DNA of 62,000 nucleotides from Symbiodinium natans (GCA_905221605.1 CAJNDS010002035.1:420555-482554); one strand, 5' to 3'. Counted from the first letter of the stretch, positions 28,591 through 39,266 are shown. Notes: a model not told the origin generated them from the letters alone. Numbers and translations: made by a program.

Positions 28591-29400
28591 AGCCTTCAAG
28601 TTCAGGCCTGCCGGTGGCTACGCCCACCTTGGCACGACATTCCCTGCTACCCCCCCATTATACCCCCTAAGGGCCCCCTCCCTAAACCCTAAACCCTACA
28701 CCCTACAACCCTCCCTGACCCCGCATTATACCCCCTAAAGGCCCCAAAACCTATCTTCCCTCCGTAAAGTTTAGAAATCCCGATTTACGCCAAAAGTACC
28801 ATCCCACTCATGCCACGAGTCTGTCTTATAGATCCCAATTTTCCTCGAAAAAAATCCAATATGCCCCGTCATACCCCAATACGCCCGTCTACATTTCAAT
28901 AGACCTTCTATACCCCTACAAGTCCCTTCCACTACTGCCCTGGCCCTGTATACTCCTAATCGCCCAAATACCCCTGTAAACGGGCAAGCCCCGAGCCTTG
29001 TCCTGAAGCTTCTGGGCCGCGCAATCTTGAACACAATCACAACAGTTAAACCCGAAGCCTTAAGCCTTAAACTTTGAATAGTTTTTGCTGCGCCCTGCTG
29101 ACTTGGCGTTGCGACTGTATGTAGTTGCAAAAAAGACGCGCAACAAATCCTACGACCTAAGCCCAAAACCTCAAATATCATGCCTGGATCCATTGGCCTT
29201 TGTGGGGGGTTAGGGGTTCCGCAAATGTTGCGTCCTGCTTCTGTCGGGTCTTCACAAAAAAAAGCGTCATGAGGTTCTGCTAGACTTCCTGGGATACATA
29301 GGGGCACCCTAAAATTGGAAACTACCTTGTAGGAACCTCTTGAAGCAACTTGCTTCAAGCCTCTAAGCCGTGACAACTACTCCAAATTGAGAACCCATCA
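28590..29400. other. Decayed repeat region with a long minus-strand frame
   Basis: An island at 28588-28655 reads AAFKFRPAGGYAHLGTTFPA on plus. A 201-codon minus-strand frame (28771-29376) spans decayed CCCTAAA-like words. It has no motif and I do not trust it as a gene. Confidence 0.35.
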
Positions 29401-29459
29401 TATTGGGCTTGACGTTGAGTGACCCTACTTATAAGCCCAAAACCCTCAACCCAGTACAC

Positions 29460-29655
29460 CCAACTGCAGGTCTGCAGGTGCAAACGTGCCGCAAGGGAGA
29501 AGGACTCCAACGACTCAAACAGCTCCACCAGCGAATGAGGCCAAGCCCCACGTGCGCCCTAGCGGGCTTTGAGAGAGACTACTGGTGGTTTGGTAGTGGC
29601 GGAATGGATCCCTGTGTACTCTCCAACGCTCTTTCCCATCTTCACCATTTAACCC
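29460..29655 (+). CDS. Exon-like island ending at MITE C copy 3
   Basis: Frame VQTCRKGEGLQRLKQLHQRM then RPSPTCALAGFERDYWWFGS and GGMDPCVLSNALSHLHHL. It reaches the MITE left end. Plausible exon; family unknown. Confidence 0.4.
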
Positions 29656-29841
29656 CAAGGGTCCATGTACCCATATAGCATATACTTGGGCCCTAAAGCT
29701 ACTCTATGGGAACCCCTTTAAGGCCCAAGTATATACTATATGGGTAACCCTAAACCCTAAACCCTAAACCCTAAACCCTAAACCCCTAAACCCTACACCC
29801 CTTTAAGGCCCGAGTATATAGGTACATGGACCCTTTGGGTA
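29651..29841 (+). mobile_element. MITE family C, copy 3, with telomeric insert
   Basis: Ends CCAAGGGTCCATGTACCC and GGTACATGGACCCTTTGGG. The insert begins after ATATGGGTA (29745) and runs (CCCTAAA)n, CCCCTAAA, CCCTACACCCCTTTAAGGCC. The last part is shared with copy 4, so insert and element have a common ancestor. TAAC may be duplicated at the flanks. Confidence 0.9.
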
Positions 29842-29859
29842 ACGACTTCAACCTCAAGG

Positions 29860-29935
29860 CTCGGCTCGGGGCTTCCTGCGCCTGTCAAGGGACGACATCG
29901 TGTTCAGTCAGTTTCAAATTTCTGGACTTGTAGGG
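29860..29935 (+). CDS. Exon-like island
   Basis: Frame GFLRLSRDDIVFSQFQISGL up to the TTTAGGG tract at 29935-30000. Unknown. Confidence 0.38.
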
Positions 29936-30000
29936 TTTAGGGTTTAGGGTTTAGGGTTTAGGGTTTAGGGTTTAGGGTTTAGGGTTTAGGGTTTAGGGTT
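29935..30000 (+). repeat. TTTAGGG tract
   Basis: Nine perfect units. Confidence 0.93.
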
Positions 30001-30084
30001 GAAAGCCTTCCACCCGCATGAAGCCTAGTCTGAAGGTACTACGTACGCTTTGGTCACAATTTGCCTGCAACTGTGCTCTGCGCA

Positions 30085-30316
30085 CTTTGCAGGCAATCTT
30101 CGTCGAACATGCGCACGAAGCAAAAATGAGATGATGTTTCATGGCCCAAAGAAGGCCCCGCTTGTTCACATCAAATCTGTTGCGTTCGTGCGACGGTTGC
30201 TAAGGCCTGCGGCCTGCCGCAGTTTGCACTGGGCCATGGCATGTGGTGCCCTACATGTCAGGTTGCAGGACTGCATACAGCGTCCGGCCACGGCAAGATC
30301 GTGTTCCCCCGGCTTA
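30085..30316 (+). CDS. Open frame, unknown protein
   Basis: A frame open from 30050 reads CARSKNEMMFHGPKKAPLVH then IKSVAFVRRLLRPAACRSLH. A second frame after TTTGCAG reads AIFVEHAHEAKMR and stops. Either may be an exon. Confidence 0.35.
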
Positions 30317-30319
30317 GGG

Positions 30320-31754
30320 TTTAGGGTTTAGGGTTTAGGGTTTAGGGTTTAGGGTTTAGGGGTTAGGGGTTTAGGGTTTAGGGTTCCAATGTGGTCTAGG
30401 TTTCTCCTTGTAGTGACTTGTCCTGAAAGGACAAGCAAGTTGGGTTCGGATGCAGTGATGGAGCTGTAGTTCGCCTTGACCTCAAGGGGTTTAAGGGTTT
30501 TGGGTTGAGGGTTTAGGGTTTAGGGTGAGAACCTGACAGCGTGCATGGGAGAGAGACGCAGTTCAAATCCCCTCAACCCGAAACCCTAAACCCTTAGCCT
30601 CATAAGCCCTAATCCCTAAGCCCCAAACCCTAAACCCCAAACCCTAATCTGGATTGCTGCGCCTCTCAAACATGATTTCAGCTGAGATGCTCAAGCTTGG
30701 GACTTATGAGTGGTGCATCCAAGCACTTCTGGTTTCTGTGATGCTCGTTTCCTGATGAGATGTTTCCTAGAGCACTCAGGCGAAGCAAGCCTGGAAAAAG
30801 GCTCACTGGGATTCTCCCATATGAAGCAGCGTTTATATTACTGTTATTGGTGAGTGCATATAAGGTTCCTTTTTGTATTGGTGAGTGTATATATATTTGG
30901 TGTCCAATTGGGGGGGTACAAGAAATATTAACCCTACTTCATATGCGTCCTCAACATTGTAACCCCCGTTAGGCGGACCCCAAACAAAAAGCTGACAAAT
31001 AGGGCGGGCTCTGGGCTGACTCTTTCGTCCTGTTGGAAGTTGGTCTCAGGCAAGCCCTAAACCCTAAACCTTTAAACCCTAAACCCTCAACCCCAAGTCG
31101 TTAAAAGAACCCAACCCAAGGTTTCAAAAAGAATCCAGCAAGTCCAACCAAGCACAAACTTCTGTTTTGGCGCTTGCACACCGTGATTGCTAAATTTCAT
31201 AGGCCATGGTTTTAAGTCCAACCTTTTTTCAGACTGGGAAATAAGGTTTCCGAAATAGTCGCTTAAGGCAAGAACGAGTCGAAATTGCATGTTGCTTGCC
31301 CTGTGTGAAGCCTTTTTACGCAATGCGTCAGCCATCCACGTCGACCCCGAAAGTACGCAACCCTAAAACTGATACCCAGAAAGCCTTCAAAACCAAGCCT
31401 CAATACCTGAAAAACTGACGCTAAAACTTCCCTTAGACCCGACAGCAAAAATTGAAACACCATAAGTCTAAAAATGAAATTTTGCTAAACTCCTGAAAGT
31501 TCATTTCATGAATTTGAACTTGGGGCGGATCCTCCCCCCCCCCCCCCCCCCCCCCGCTCCCCTCCTTCCCTCCCTGCCCCAAAAGCCCTTCAAACCCCCA
31601 CCCCCCCCCCCCCACCCCCCCCCCCAAAAAAAAAAAAAAACACACACACCCACCCAAAAACACAAAAACACACACACACCCAAACTTTGAGGGCACTCCC
31701 ACCCCCACCCCCCCCCCCCCCCCCCCCCGCCCTCCCTCCCTAGCTCTCCACACC

Positions 31755-31787
<33 letters not shown>

Positions 31788-31960
31788 CCCTCAACCCCCC
31801 CCCCCCCTCCCCCCCAACAAATGTTAGGGCCAAAAATCCTTAAACTTGTTTTTTAAAGAAAGTTTAAGGGTTCTTGGCCCTTCAAGTCCGAAATATCCTT
31901 AAACATTTTCCAAAAAATAGTTTAAGGATATTTGGCCCTTAAAGTCAAAAAAAAATCCTT
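30320..31960. other. Repeat-rich stretch with MITE J and C homopolymers
   Basis: TTTAGGG tract at 30315-30390; MITE J copy 2 at 30821-30942; long C runs and an A run at 31533-31815. Both strands give glycine- or proline-rich ORFs from simple sequence. A minus-strand frame at 31087-31335 has no motif. At 31830-31950 AATCCTTAAAC words form imperfect inverted repeats. Confidence 0.55.
30821..30942 (+). mobile_element. MITE family J, copy 2
   Basis: Ends ATGAAGCAGCGTTTATATTA and ATATTAACCCTACTTCAT; the outer ATATG is repeated at both ends. Internal TTGGTGAGTGTATATATATT matches copies 1 and 3. Confidence 0.85.
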
Positions 31961-32355
31961 AAACCTAACCCGAAACCCCGAAACCCCAAACCCCGAACCC
32001 TAAACCCTAAACCCTAAACCCTAAAGCCTAAACCCCAAACCCCAAACCCCAAACCCCAAACCCCAAACCCCAAACCCTAAACCCTAAACCCTAAACCCTA
32101 AACCCTGAACCCTAACCATAACCCTAATCCCGACACCCCAAACCCTGAACCCTAAAACCTAACCCGAAACCCTAAACCCTAAACCCGACACCCTAAACCC
32201 TAAGCCCTAAACCCTAAACCCTAAACCCGACACCCTGAACCCTGAACCCTGAACCCTGAACCCTGAACCCTGAACCCTGAACCCTGAACCCTGAACCCTG
32301 AACCCTAAACCCTAAACCCTAAACCCTAAACCCTAGCCCTAAACCCTAAACCCTA
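31955..32355 (-). repeat. 400-bp CCCTAAA field with CCCTGAA block
   Basis: Includes six CCCCAAA units, about ten identical CCCTGAA units (32228-32300) and regular CCCTAAA. Confidence 0.94.
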
Positions 32356-32359
32356 TAAA

Positions 32360-32475
32360 CCCTCCTTTGGAGGAGCTGCGGGCGGCCTCCCCACCCAGCG
32401 CTGCGGGCGGCGCGGCGCCGGGCGCAGCGGAGGCTGCGGTGCCGCCTGAAGGAAGAAGGCCCGGGGTTCACTTGC
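32360..32475 (+). CDS. Exon-like island, alanine-rich
   Basis: Frame LEELRAASPPSAAGGAAPGA then AEAAVPPEGRRPGVH between a CCCTAAA field (left) and a TTTAGGG tract (right). Low complexity but high GC like other exons. Confidence 0.38.
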
Positions 32476-32478
32476 ATT

Positions 32479-32611
32479 GGGTTTAGGGTTTAGGGTTTAG
32501 GGTTTAGGGTTTAGGGTTTAGGGTTTAGGGTTTAGGGTTTAGGGTTTAGGGTTTAGGGTTTAGGGTCTAGGGTTTAGGGTTTAGGGTTTAGGGTTTAGGG
32601 TTTAGGGTTTT
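32479..32611 (+). repeat. TTTAGGG tract abutting MITE K
   Basis: Nineteen units running directly into the left end of MITE K copy 2. Confidence 0.94.
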
Positions 32612-32726
32612 CAGTAAACTCCAGAAAGTTGGAACATGGTTCAAGGATGATTAGAGCCGGGATTCCCTTAGTATACCTTTTGGGGTATGAGGATAAGGAT
32701 GTTCCAACTTTTTGGGGTTTGCTGTA
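32611..32726 (+). mobile_element. MITE family K, copy 2 (empty site)
   Basis: Ends CAGTAAACTCCAGAAAGTTG and CAACTTTTTGGGGTTTGCTG. GCCGGGATTCCCTTAGTATA is continuous here. Confidence 0.85.
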
Positions 32727-32863
32727 GCCGCTCTGTTTAGCATGTTAACAGAGTCAGCACGGTTAAGCTAATAACTACTCAGCTTTAAACACGAAACCCC
32801 CCTAAACCCTAAACCCAAAACAAAACCCTAAACCCCAAACCCTAAACCCTAAACCCTCCCAAG

Positions 32864-32966
32864 CGCCTTCACGGAGCTACCCATGAATCCAGGATTTCAG
32901 CTGTCGCCGTCGCCCTTCTGCTCAGATGGCCCCTGGGCTGCCTTTGCGAAGGAGGGAGGTTTCTGA
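32864..32966 (+). CDS. Terminal exon-like island
   Basis: After CCTCCCAAG the frame reads AFTELPMNPGFQLSPSPFCS then DGPWAAFAKEGGF and stops at TGA (32964-32966). WAAFAKEGG resembles the RCC1-like AFAA-x-DG pattern, but it could be unrelated. Confidence 0.45.
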
Positions 32967-33079
32967 TTACAAAACTCTGAGCACGTTAGGGTTTAGGGTT
33001 TGGGGTTTGGGGTTTAGGGTTTGGGGTTTAGGATTTAGGCTTTGGGTTTAGGGTTTAGGGTTTAGGGTTTAGTTTTCAA

Positions 33080-34010
33080 TCAAGTGAGCCCCCTTTTACG
33101 TTCTATTTATGAAGGGAGAGGAGATGGACACCATGTGTCCTACCCCGGGAGGCTTCCTAGTGGAAAACGCATACATCGTGACGGTTCTGTCAGTGACTTG
33201 GTCCAGGGCAATATCGGGCCATGCAATGCGATGGGGCCTGTGAAAATTGATAAGGTTAACCCGATTTTCTCGAAACCTTGCGCAGCTTTTCCTTCAACGC
33301 TGCACTCGGATTAGTATAACCATTGCAGGCAAAAGATACCGAGCTTACTCACTTTCCTGAAGTTTCTTCGGGCTCACCGCGGTTCTTCAGGGAACAATAG
33401 GCCACATAAACGTAAAGATCCTTTTGCCGGGATGCTATGCCCACCATCATCCAGGCTTTCCACGAAGGAGCTAACTGATCTACATGCGAGCATGGGCATC
33501 TCCTGTTATTTTAGGGGTATCGTGAGTACACAGTGGGGGATTCTATAGGTATCGTGCATTAGTTGCAATCACTACTGGGCGGGGGGTTCTTGGATTACAA
33601 ATCGTAGGATCTTTCTGTGGTCATCAAAGCACAAGGGTACAAATTGGTGGGATCTCTATATGGGTGCCAAAAACCAGGGAACGCTGAAGGAAACGCAGAC
33701 AGAAAAATGTCCAGGATTCCGCGGCTGGTTTCTCCGGCTCTGGTACCCTTAAGAGCCCTAGTAGTAGAGTAGGTGACCTTTAACCTTTTTGGGGTAATAG
33801 AATCCCCTTATAATCCTAAAGGTTAACCTTTAGTTCCCCCAGGTTACTGGACGACTGAGGAGCCGACCGTTCTGTAAAGCTCTAGCCTCTCGAGACTCCT
33901 GCGGCAGAGAGCGTCCTGGATATCTGCAAGTTCCTTATGTGGAAATTTCCGTACCTATCCAAGTTCTTTCCCAGTTCTGTAGATTATGTACTCTGGATTT
34001 TTACACTTTT
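33080..34010. other. Low-repeat stretch, possible end of plus-strand block
   Basis: An open frame at 33084-33314 (HRDGSVSDLVQGNIGPCNAM) has no family. At 33765-33860 an A-like palindrome occurs (GGTGACCTTTAACC and GGTTAACCTTTAG). No telomeric tract is present, unusual for this window. Confidence 0.4.
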
Positions 34011-34140
34011 TGTTTATATATATATATATATAATATGTATATATATATATAGTTTATATATAATATAATAATAATAATATATATATATATATAATATTAG
34101 TAGTATATATATATATTTATATTTATTTATGTATTAATTT
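34010..34140. repeat. AT-rich microsatellite block
   Basis: TATATA runs mixed with TAATAATAA; almost no G or C for 120 bases. Confidence 0.93.
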
Positions 34141-35020
34141 ATGTATATATACTACACATAGAATCCCAAGGTTGGCATGCAGCTCCCCTAGGAAACTCCG
34201 GTGAACCGTGGCCCCTCTTGCTCGGTCTCGGCCCTGGAAGCCGCTGGCGACAGCCGAGGCTTCTTTGTTGCCGCGGTTGACGAGCTCACCTGTCAGGCGC
34301 GCAAGCAAATTTTCCGAAACAGGGGTACCAGATTTCGGGGTCTATATTAGGACATGAGGCCCTAAACCCTGTAAACGCATCAGAACATCCCACAAGTAGC
34401 CACAAGCACAGCTAAATCCCTAAAGCCAAAGCCGCCCTGAACGCAAGCACTGAGACCCCTGCCCTGGGCAGCAGCCTCGCGCACCAGCGCGGTGAGGTCT
34501 ACGGCGGGGGACCCACTTGTGTCTGGGAACTCTAAACCATATCCCCCTTGGGAATTTTTTTTTGAATATAACACCCAAGAGAATTTTTAAGGATATTATC
34601 CTTATTAAGGTTCTAAGGGGAGTATAGTAGACCCTAAAGCCTTAACCCCGAAACTTCAAAGGATTTAAAGCTTCTGAGCCTGACTTCTTGCTTGGTTGGT
34701 GGGCAGGGGACGGGGGGGATGGGGGGTGGTGAGGTTGAGCTTGGCGGCAAGAGGTCTCTGAGAAATTGGTTTCAGGTTTCACGCTTGAAGAACAGTTTCG
34801 TGCTGAGCTCAACATGAGCATTGTCATCCTCATCCTCATCCACCCTCACTCGCCTCCTCCTGCTCCTCCTCCTCCTCCTCCTCCTCCTCCTCCTCCTCCT
34901 CTGCCTCCTCCTCGCCTCCTCTTCAGCCCCATCATCGTCAGCCGCATCTCCATCTTCATCGTGCTTCCTGCTCACGCGTCGATACCATGCTCCACCCTCA
35001 TCAGCTAGGCCGTTTTGAGA
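34140..35020 (-). CDS. Probable minus-strand exons, unknown protein
   Basis: On the minus strand three open blocks follow each other: 35020-34770 (ADEGGAWYRRVSRKHDEDGD, then DDDGAEEE and an arginine-rich run encoded by the CTC repeat), 34570-34390 (FPDTSGSPAVDLTALVREAA then AQGRGLSACVQGGFGF) and 34315-34140 (ENLLARLTGELVNRGNKEAS then AVASGFQGRDRARGATVHRS). The third follows a gap holding a family F repeat (GGTACCAGATTTCGGGGTCT). Composition favours minus-strand coding, but there is no family match and the splice sites are unproven. Confidence 0.45.
34855..34920. repeat. CTC trinucleotide microsatellite
   Basis: About 18 CTC triplets with few interruptions. Confidence 0.92.
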
Positions 35021-35394
35021 CACGAAGTGAAGGCATCAGCATACGAGCACAGGCTCAGGGCCGCACGTGTCACAGGAGCTGCGCCGTTGCGGAACGGGGC
35101 CGAAGGCCCCAAAGCACGAACCCTAACTCCTGAAACTCTTGACCCTCGGACCATTGGCTCCCAGGGCAAGAAGCAACGTCCACGCTGCCAGTGGAGGTGC
35201 GCATTGATGTTGTACTTGTGGCTTAGGGTGAGAATCTAGGGTTTAGAGTTTTAGGGTTTAGGGTTTAGGGTTTAGGGTTACGGCACGTAGGTTACGGGTT
35301 TAAGGCTATTTGCCAGGTCCTTCAGGAAGTCATGTGGCTTGCGTGGTAGCATTGTGGCAGTGGCTGGAGACAGTTGGAGGGAGTCTGATCATGC

Positions 35395-35600
35395 GATGAA
35401 GTTGTTCCTGCACTCTTATTTGTCATTTGCAATTGATTGGTTGTGTGATTTGATCGATTGATTGTTCGTTTGATTGATTGATTGCTTGATTGACTGAGAT
35501 GGCTGATTGATTAGCGAAAACGCGGTTGATTGGATTGATTGGTTATTTGATTGATCTGATTTGGTTTAATTTGAATGATTTGCCCTGATGGGACGGATTG
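35395..35600. repeat. Degenerate GATT repeat
   Basis: TTGATTGATTGATTG words over about 200 bases, between the minus-strand exons and the plus-strand methyltransferase exons, so it lies in a possible divergent region. Confidence 0.8.
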
Positions 35601-35778
35601 AACGCACTGACCGTTCATGTGTTCATGCGTGCATGTGTGTTCCTTGCGCGTTCTTCCCAAGTCGTTCGTTTCATCCGAATTTTCGTTCCCCTGTGTTGTG
35701 CAAGTCATAGCTCCCCCCAGCGCCGGTGCTCCCTAAACCCTAAACCCTAAACCCTAAACTCCTAAACCCCATTGGGAG

Positions 35779-38655
35779 GTCCTCGGAGCGGCGCTACAAC
35801 GGACCGGGATCTCGCCGCAGTACGTGCTGGACCTGGGGCGTTTAGGGTTTGAGCTTGTTTGCTTCTGTTAGTCTTACAGGCTGCCTTGCGTACAGATGCA
35901 GTACTGTACTAACCCTAAACCCTAAACCCTAAACCCTAAACCCTGAACCCTGAACCCTGAACCCTGAACCCTAAACCCTAAACCCTAAACCCTAAACCCT
36001 AAACCCTAAACCCTAAACCCTAAACCCTAAACCCCAAACCCTAAACCCTAAACCCTAAACCCTAAACCCTAAACCGAACCTTACGTGAGGGGATGGCCTG
36101 ACCGCCTTCCAGGACCTGTGTGCTGCTCCCGGCAGCAAGGCACTGCTGCATCGGGGGGGGGGGGGGGGGGGGGTGTCCTAAAATGTCGGGCCCTTTTGTG
36201 GGTTTCCTATCATGGTACGTGGCCTTACCTGGGTGCCCAAAAGACAAACTCGAGCTTCGACTGCTTGCCCACATGTAAGGCAGGGCACCGGCAGAAACGG
36301 TTTAAGCCCTGAACCCTGAACCCTAAACCCTAAACCCCAAACCCTAAACCATACACCCTAAACCTGCAGGAACCCTGTGCCTGCAAACGTCTGCTGGATG
36401 AAGGTTGCAGACCTATAGGGCTCCAAGTTGAGAAGCTTCGAAGCCTCCAAACTTTGGCCTCGAAAACAGCTTTCTAGGATTTAGGGTTTAGGGTTTGGGG
36501 TTTTAGGGTTTGGGGTTTAGGGTTTAGGGTTTCCAAACCCCCGAGCCAAGCCCGGTGCAAGAGTAATAACCTGCAGAAGCGAGGCAACGCAGCTGGCTTC
36601 GCAGCTTCCCGACAGTGTGCTGGTAGTGCTCGCCTTACAGGGACCTAAGCCCTAAACCCTAAACCCTAAACCCTAAACCCTAAACCCTAAACCCCAAACC
36701 CTAAACCCTAGACCCTTTTCTGGCTTAGCTGTGTTTTCGATGACGATGAGACCATCAGGCACTCTGAGGCCTCTCAAAACTCCCTAACATCCCTCATGTA
36801 TATATGGGTGTTTACGATGTTAGGGGTTTTTGGGTTTAGGGTTCAGGGTCTAGGGGTACCGTAGTGGGGTCCTTATAAACAGGGGATCCTACTATTCGGG
36901 GGGTTCGATTTCAGAGGTCCCTTATTTTCGTAAACTTCCACATGCTTCTGATGACCTCTGTATGTATGGTCAGTTCGCAAAGTCGTGGTGGCCCAGTGCA
37001 ACCCTTTCGCCCTTGTTTTGGTTCAGGGTTCCCATAGAAGGTAAGCAACCCCCCCAAAAAGTACCCTTATTAGAATCTGGTTGCCGGGTTGCTTAGAGAA
37101 ACTTCGGGCCTCTTTAAGTCTTAACGGCGGCCATGGACCTGTAACCGCAAAAGGGGCCATAGAAAACAGTGTTTAGGGTTTAGGGTTTAGGGTTTAAGGT
37201 CATACAGCACCCTTAAGGGATCCCTCCCGAACCCCCGTCCCAGTATCCTTGAGAAGATCATCCTGAGCAAGCCACTACAAGCCCCTGAACCCCTAAGACC
37301 ATTATGTGAGGGATCCCAGCCCTCATCCCCAAGACCTTAAGAACCCGAACAACCCTGAGATCCCTACACCAGAAGACCCCAAACCCCACACCCGAAGCCC
37401 TAAGAACCCTAAAGCCCCAAGCCCTAAGAACCTTAGACACCCGAAGCGCCCCAAGATCCCTATCGACCCCAAACCCTAAGCCCTTCAAAAGCAAGCACCT
37501 AATTTTAGGAACCCTAAGAACCCCAAGAACCCTCGACCCCAAACCCTAAGAACCCCAAGACCCCCTCGACCCCAAACCCTAAACCCTAAACCCTAAACCC
37601 TAAACCCTAAACCCCTAAACCCCCAAACCCCCAAACCCTAAGCCCTTCAACAGCGTATGGCCTCGCCCCGTGAAGCTGCGTGCCTTAGGCAAACGAAGCC
37701 CGCGAAGACCGTGTGGACTTCTCAGCGTCGCCACGGTTGGGGTTTAGGGTTTAGGGTTTAGGGTTTAGGGTTTAGGGTTTCGGGTTTCGGGTTTCGGGTT
37801 TAAGGTTTAGGGTTCAGGGTTTAGGGTTCAGGGTTTAGGGTTTAGGGTTTAGGGGTTTTTGGGGCGGGGTTTCGGGTCTAGGGTTTGGGTTTGGGGGTAT
37901 ACGGCTTGGGGTTTTAGGGTTTAGGGTTTGGGGGCGTAGGGTTTAGGGTTTCGAGTTTCGGGCTTAGGGATGCAGGGCCTTACAGTAGGGGTTCAAGGGT
38001 CAATTTTTTGGGGTTCAAGGCTTCAGGGCAAAAAGGAACTCGGGGGATTTGGGGGTGGTGTAAGGCTCATGTCTCTGAGAGCACCAGCCAGGTCTCAAAT
38101 ATGGAGACCTAAACTATAAACCCTAAACCCTAAACCCCGCCACTTCGTTTGCGCCTAAGGCTCGGCTCCTGAAGGCAAATCTTCTGCGCTCCGGCGTCAG
38201 CAGGGTCATCGTCTCGTGGCTCGACTGCGCTGGCGCGAGGTGCTTTTCTGCATGGGGTGTAGTTAGAGGTTCATGGGCACTTATAAGTCGGGTTATAAGT
38301 ATCAGATAGCATGCCTAGCATAGAATGGAGCCAACTCACGAACCAGACGACGGCCGTCCACTATAATCACCGGAATCTAAGGCCTACACCCCAAACTCCA
38401 GTTTTAGGTTTTATTTACATAGGCTTAGGGCTTAGGGTACCCTAAACTCTGCAATCCTCCGAAACCCTAAACCCTAAGCCCCAAGCCCTAAACCCTAACC
38501 CCTAAACCCTAAGCACTAAACCCTAAACCCTAAACCCTAGACCCTAAACCCTAAACCCTAAACCCTAAACCCTACCAACTCAAAGGAGCCTCGACGGCCG
38601 CCGCTTCGAGGAGCTCTGCCCGGGAGCCTTCGATGCCATTCTGGTGGATGCGCCC
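35779..38655 (+). CDS. RNA (cytosine-C5) methyltransferase, SAM-binding core, six exons
   Basis: Exons 35779-35829, 36113-36139, 36584-36631, 37689-37712, 38160-38218 and 38589 to about 38655. Joined: GISPQYVL, DLCAAPGSK, ATQLASQLPDSVLVVL, ANEAREDR, ARLLKANLLRSG, VSRVIVSCLDGRRFEEL, CPGAFDAILVDAP. This is the RsmF/NSUN-type RNA m5C methyltransferase core: SAM-binding AAPGSK (motif I), ANE-x5-R, and FDAILVDAP (motif IV). The enzyme family methylates cytosine in rRNA or tRNA with SAM. Introns: 35830-36112 GA-AG, 36140-36583 GC-AG, 36632-37688 GC-AG, 37713-38159 GT-AG, 38219-38588 GC-AG; all hold telomere-like repeat. Two exons are only 27 and 24 nt. Sequence past DAP reads DSR where the family has a cysteine-serine; an intron probably starts at or before this point. 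The N-terminus is not identified. Confidence 0.85.
35830..36112 (+). other. Telomere-bearing GA-AG intron with 6-bp duplication
   Basis: The intron begins GACCTG and the next exon begins GACCTG. It contains a CCCTAAA tract of about 23 units (35913-36075) with a CCCTGAA block. Splicing turns YVL plus DLCAAPGSK into one continuous motif. Confidence 0.82.
36480..36530 (+). repeat. TTTAGGG tract in methyltransferase intron
   Basis: Short array; a CCCTAAA array at 36305-36365 in the same intron runs the other way. A G homopolymer (36154-36173) also lies in this intron. Confidence 0.85.
36853..37100 (+). mobile_element. Family F repeat and introner-like family A, copy 4
   Basis: 36853-36950 matches family F (GGGTACCGTAGTGGGGTCC, CCTACTATTCGGGG). 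36985-37100 matches family A (GGTGGCCCAGTGCAACCC, GGTTCAGGGTTCCCATAG, CTGGTTGCCGGGTTGCT). Both lie within intron 36632-37688 and do not define its boundaries. Confidence 0.7.
37250..37960. repeat. Decayed CCCTAAG field, then opposed telomeric tracts
   Basis: 37260-37560 is a degenerate CCCTAAG/CCCCAAG field; 37570-37640 is CCCTAAA; 37738-37960 is TTTAGGG with variants. The 24-nt exon 37689-37712 lies between the last two. The minus ORF at 37258-37542 is repeat-derived. Confidence 0.85.
38266..38302 (+). mobile_element. MITE family B fragment
   Basis: TTAGAGGTTCATGGGCACTT and ATAAGTCGGGTTATAAGT: left half only, in the methyltransferase intron 38219-38588. Confidence 0.75.
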
Positions 38656-38677
38656 GACTCCCGGAAAAAAAAAGGGG

Positions 38678-38780
38678 GGGTTTAGGGCTTAGGGCTTAGG
38701 GCTTAGGGCTTAGGGCTTAGGGCTTAGGGCTTAGGGCTTAGGGCTTAGGGCTTAGGGCTTAGGGCTTAGGGCTTAGGGAG
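38678..38780 (+). repeat. TTAGGGC homogeneous variant tract
   Basis: About 13 identical TTAGGGC units, with no TTTAGGG except the first. Lies just past the DAP motif of the methyltransferase. Confidence 0.93.
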
Positions 38781-39091
38781 GCGTTCTTTGGCATTTGAGG
38801 GTTTTGGGTTCAGGGTTTCAGGGTTTTAGGGTTTAGGGTTTAGGGTTTTAGAGGCTTTGCGGTTTTCTAGGGGGTTGGGGGGCTTTAGGTTCTGTCAAGA
38901 GGCGTTGTTTTGTTTCTTTTCGGGGTTGGTTCTTAGGTTTTGTCAAGAGGCTTGTTTCTAGGGGGGCTTAAGTTAAGAGCTCTGAGGGATTTCAGGGTCT
39001 AGGGCAGGGGGTTCTACCCTTCGCCTGCGTGAGGCAGGGGTTCTGCAAGTTGGGACTCAGGTTTCCTGCAGCTCCGCACACGGACTTAGCC

Positions 39092-39189
39092 AGGCATTGC
39101 GCACCCCCTAAACCCTAAACCCTAAACCCTAAACCCTAAACCCTAAACCCTAAACCCTAAACCCTAAACCCCTAAGGCATTGCGCACCC
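39092..39189 (-). repeat. Telomeric block flanked by a 15-bp direct repeat
   Basis: AGGCATTGCGCACCC at 39092-39106, then 68 bp of CCCTAAA units (39107-39174), then AGGCATTGCGCACCC again at 39175-39189. Both copies are identical. Confidence 0.93.
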
Positions 39190-39266
39190 GAAAGGTCCTC
39201 CTTTTTTCCGATTTCGTGTACACCACAGCTTTGCCACTAGCTGAGCCCTAGTCGCGTGTGTAATAC

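Noticed and set aside
28771-29376. 201-codon minus-strand ORF
   Set aside because: It spans decayed CCCTAAA-like words, has no motif and lacks the exon structure of the recognised genes.
31433-31833. Glycine-rich and proline-rich ORFs
   Set aside because: Produced entirely by C, A and CCCCTCC simple sequence; lengths of such runs may also be assembly-dependent.
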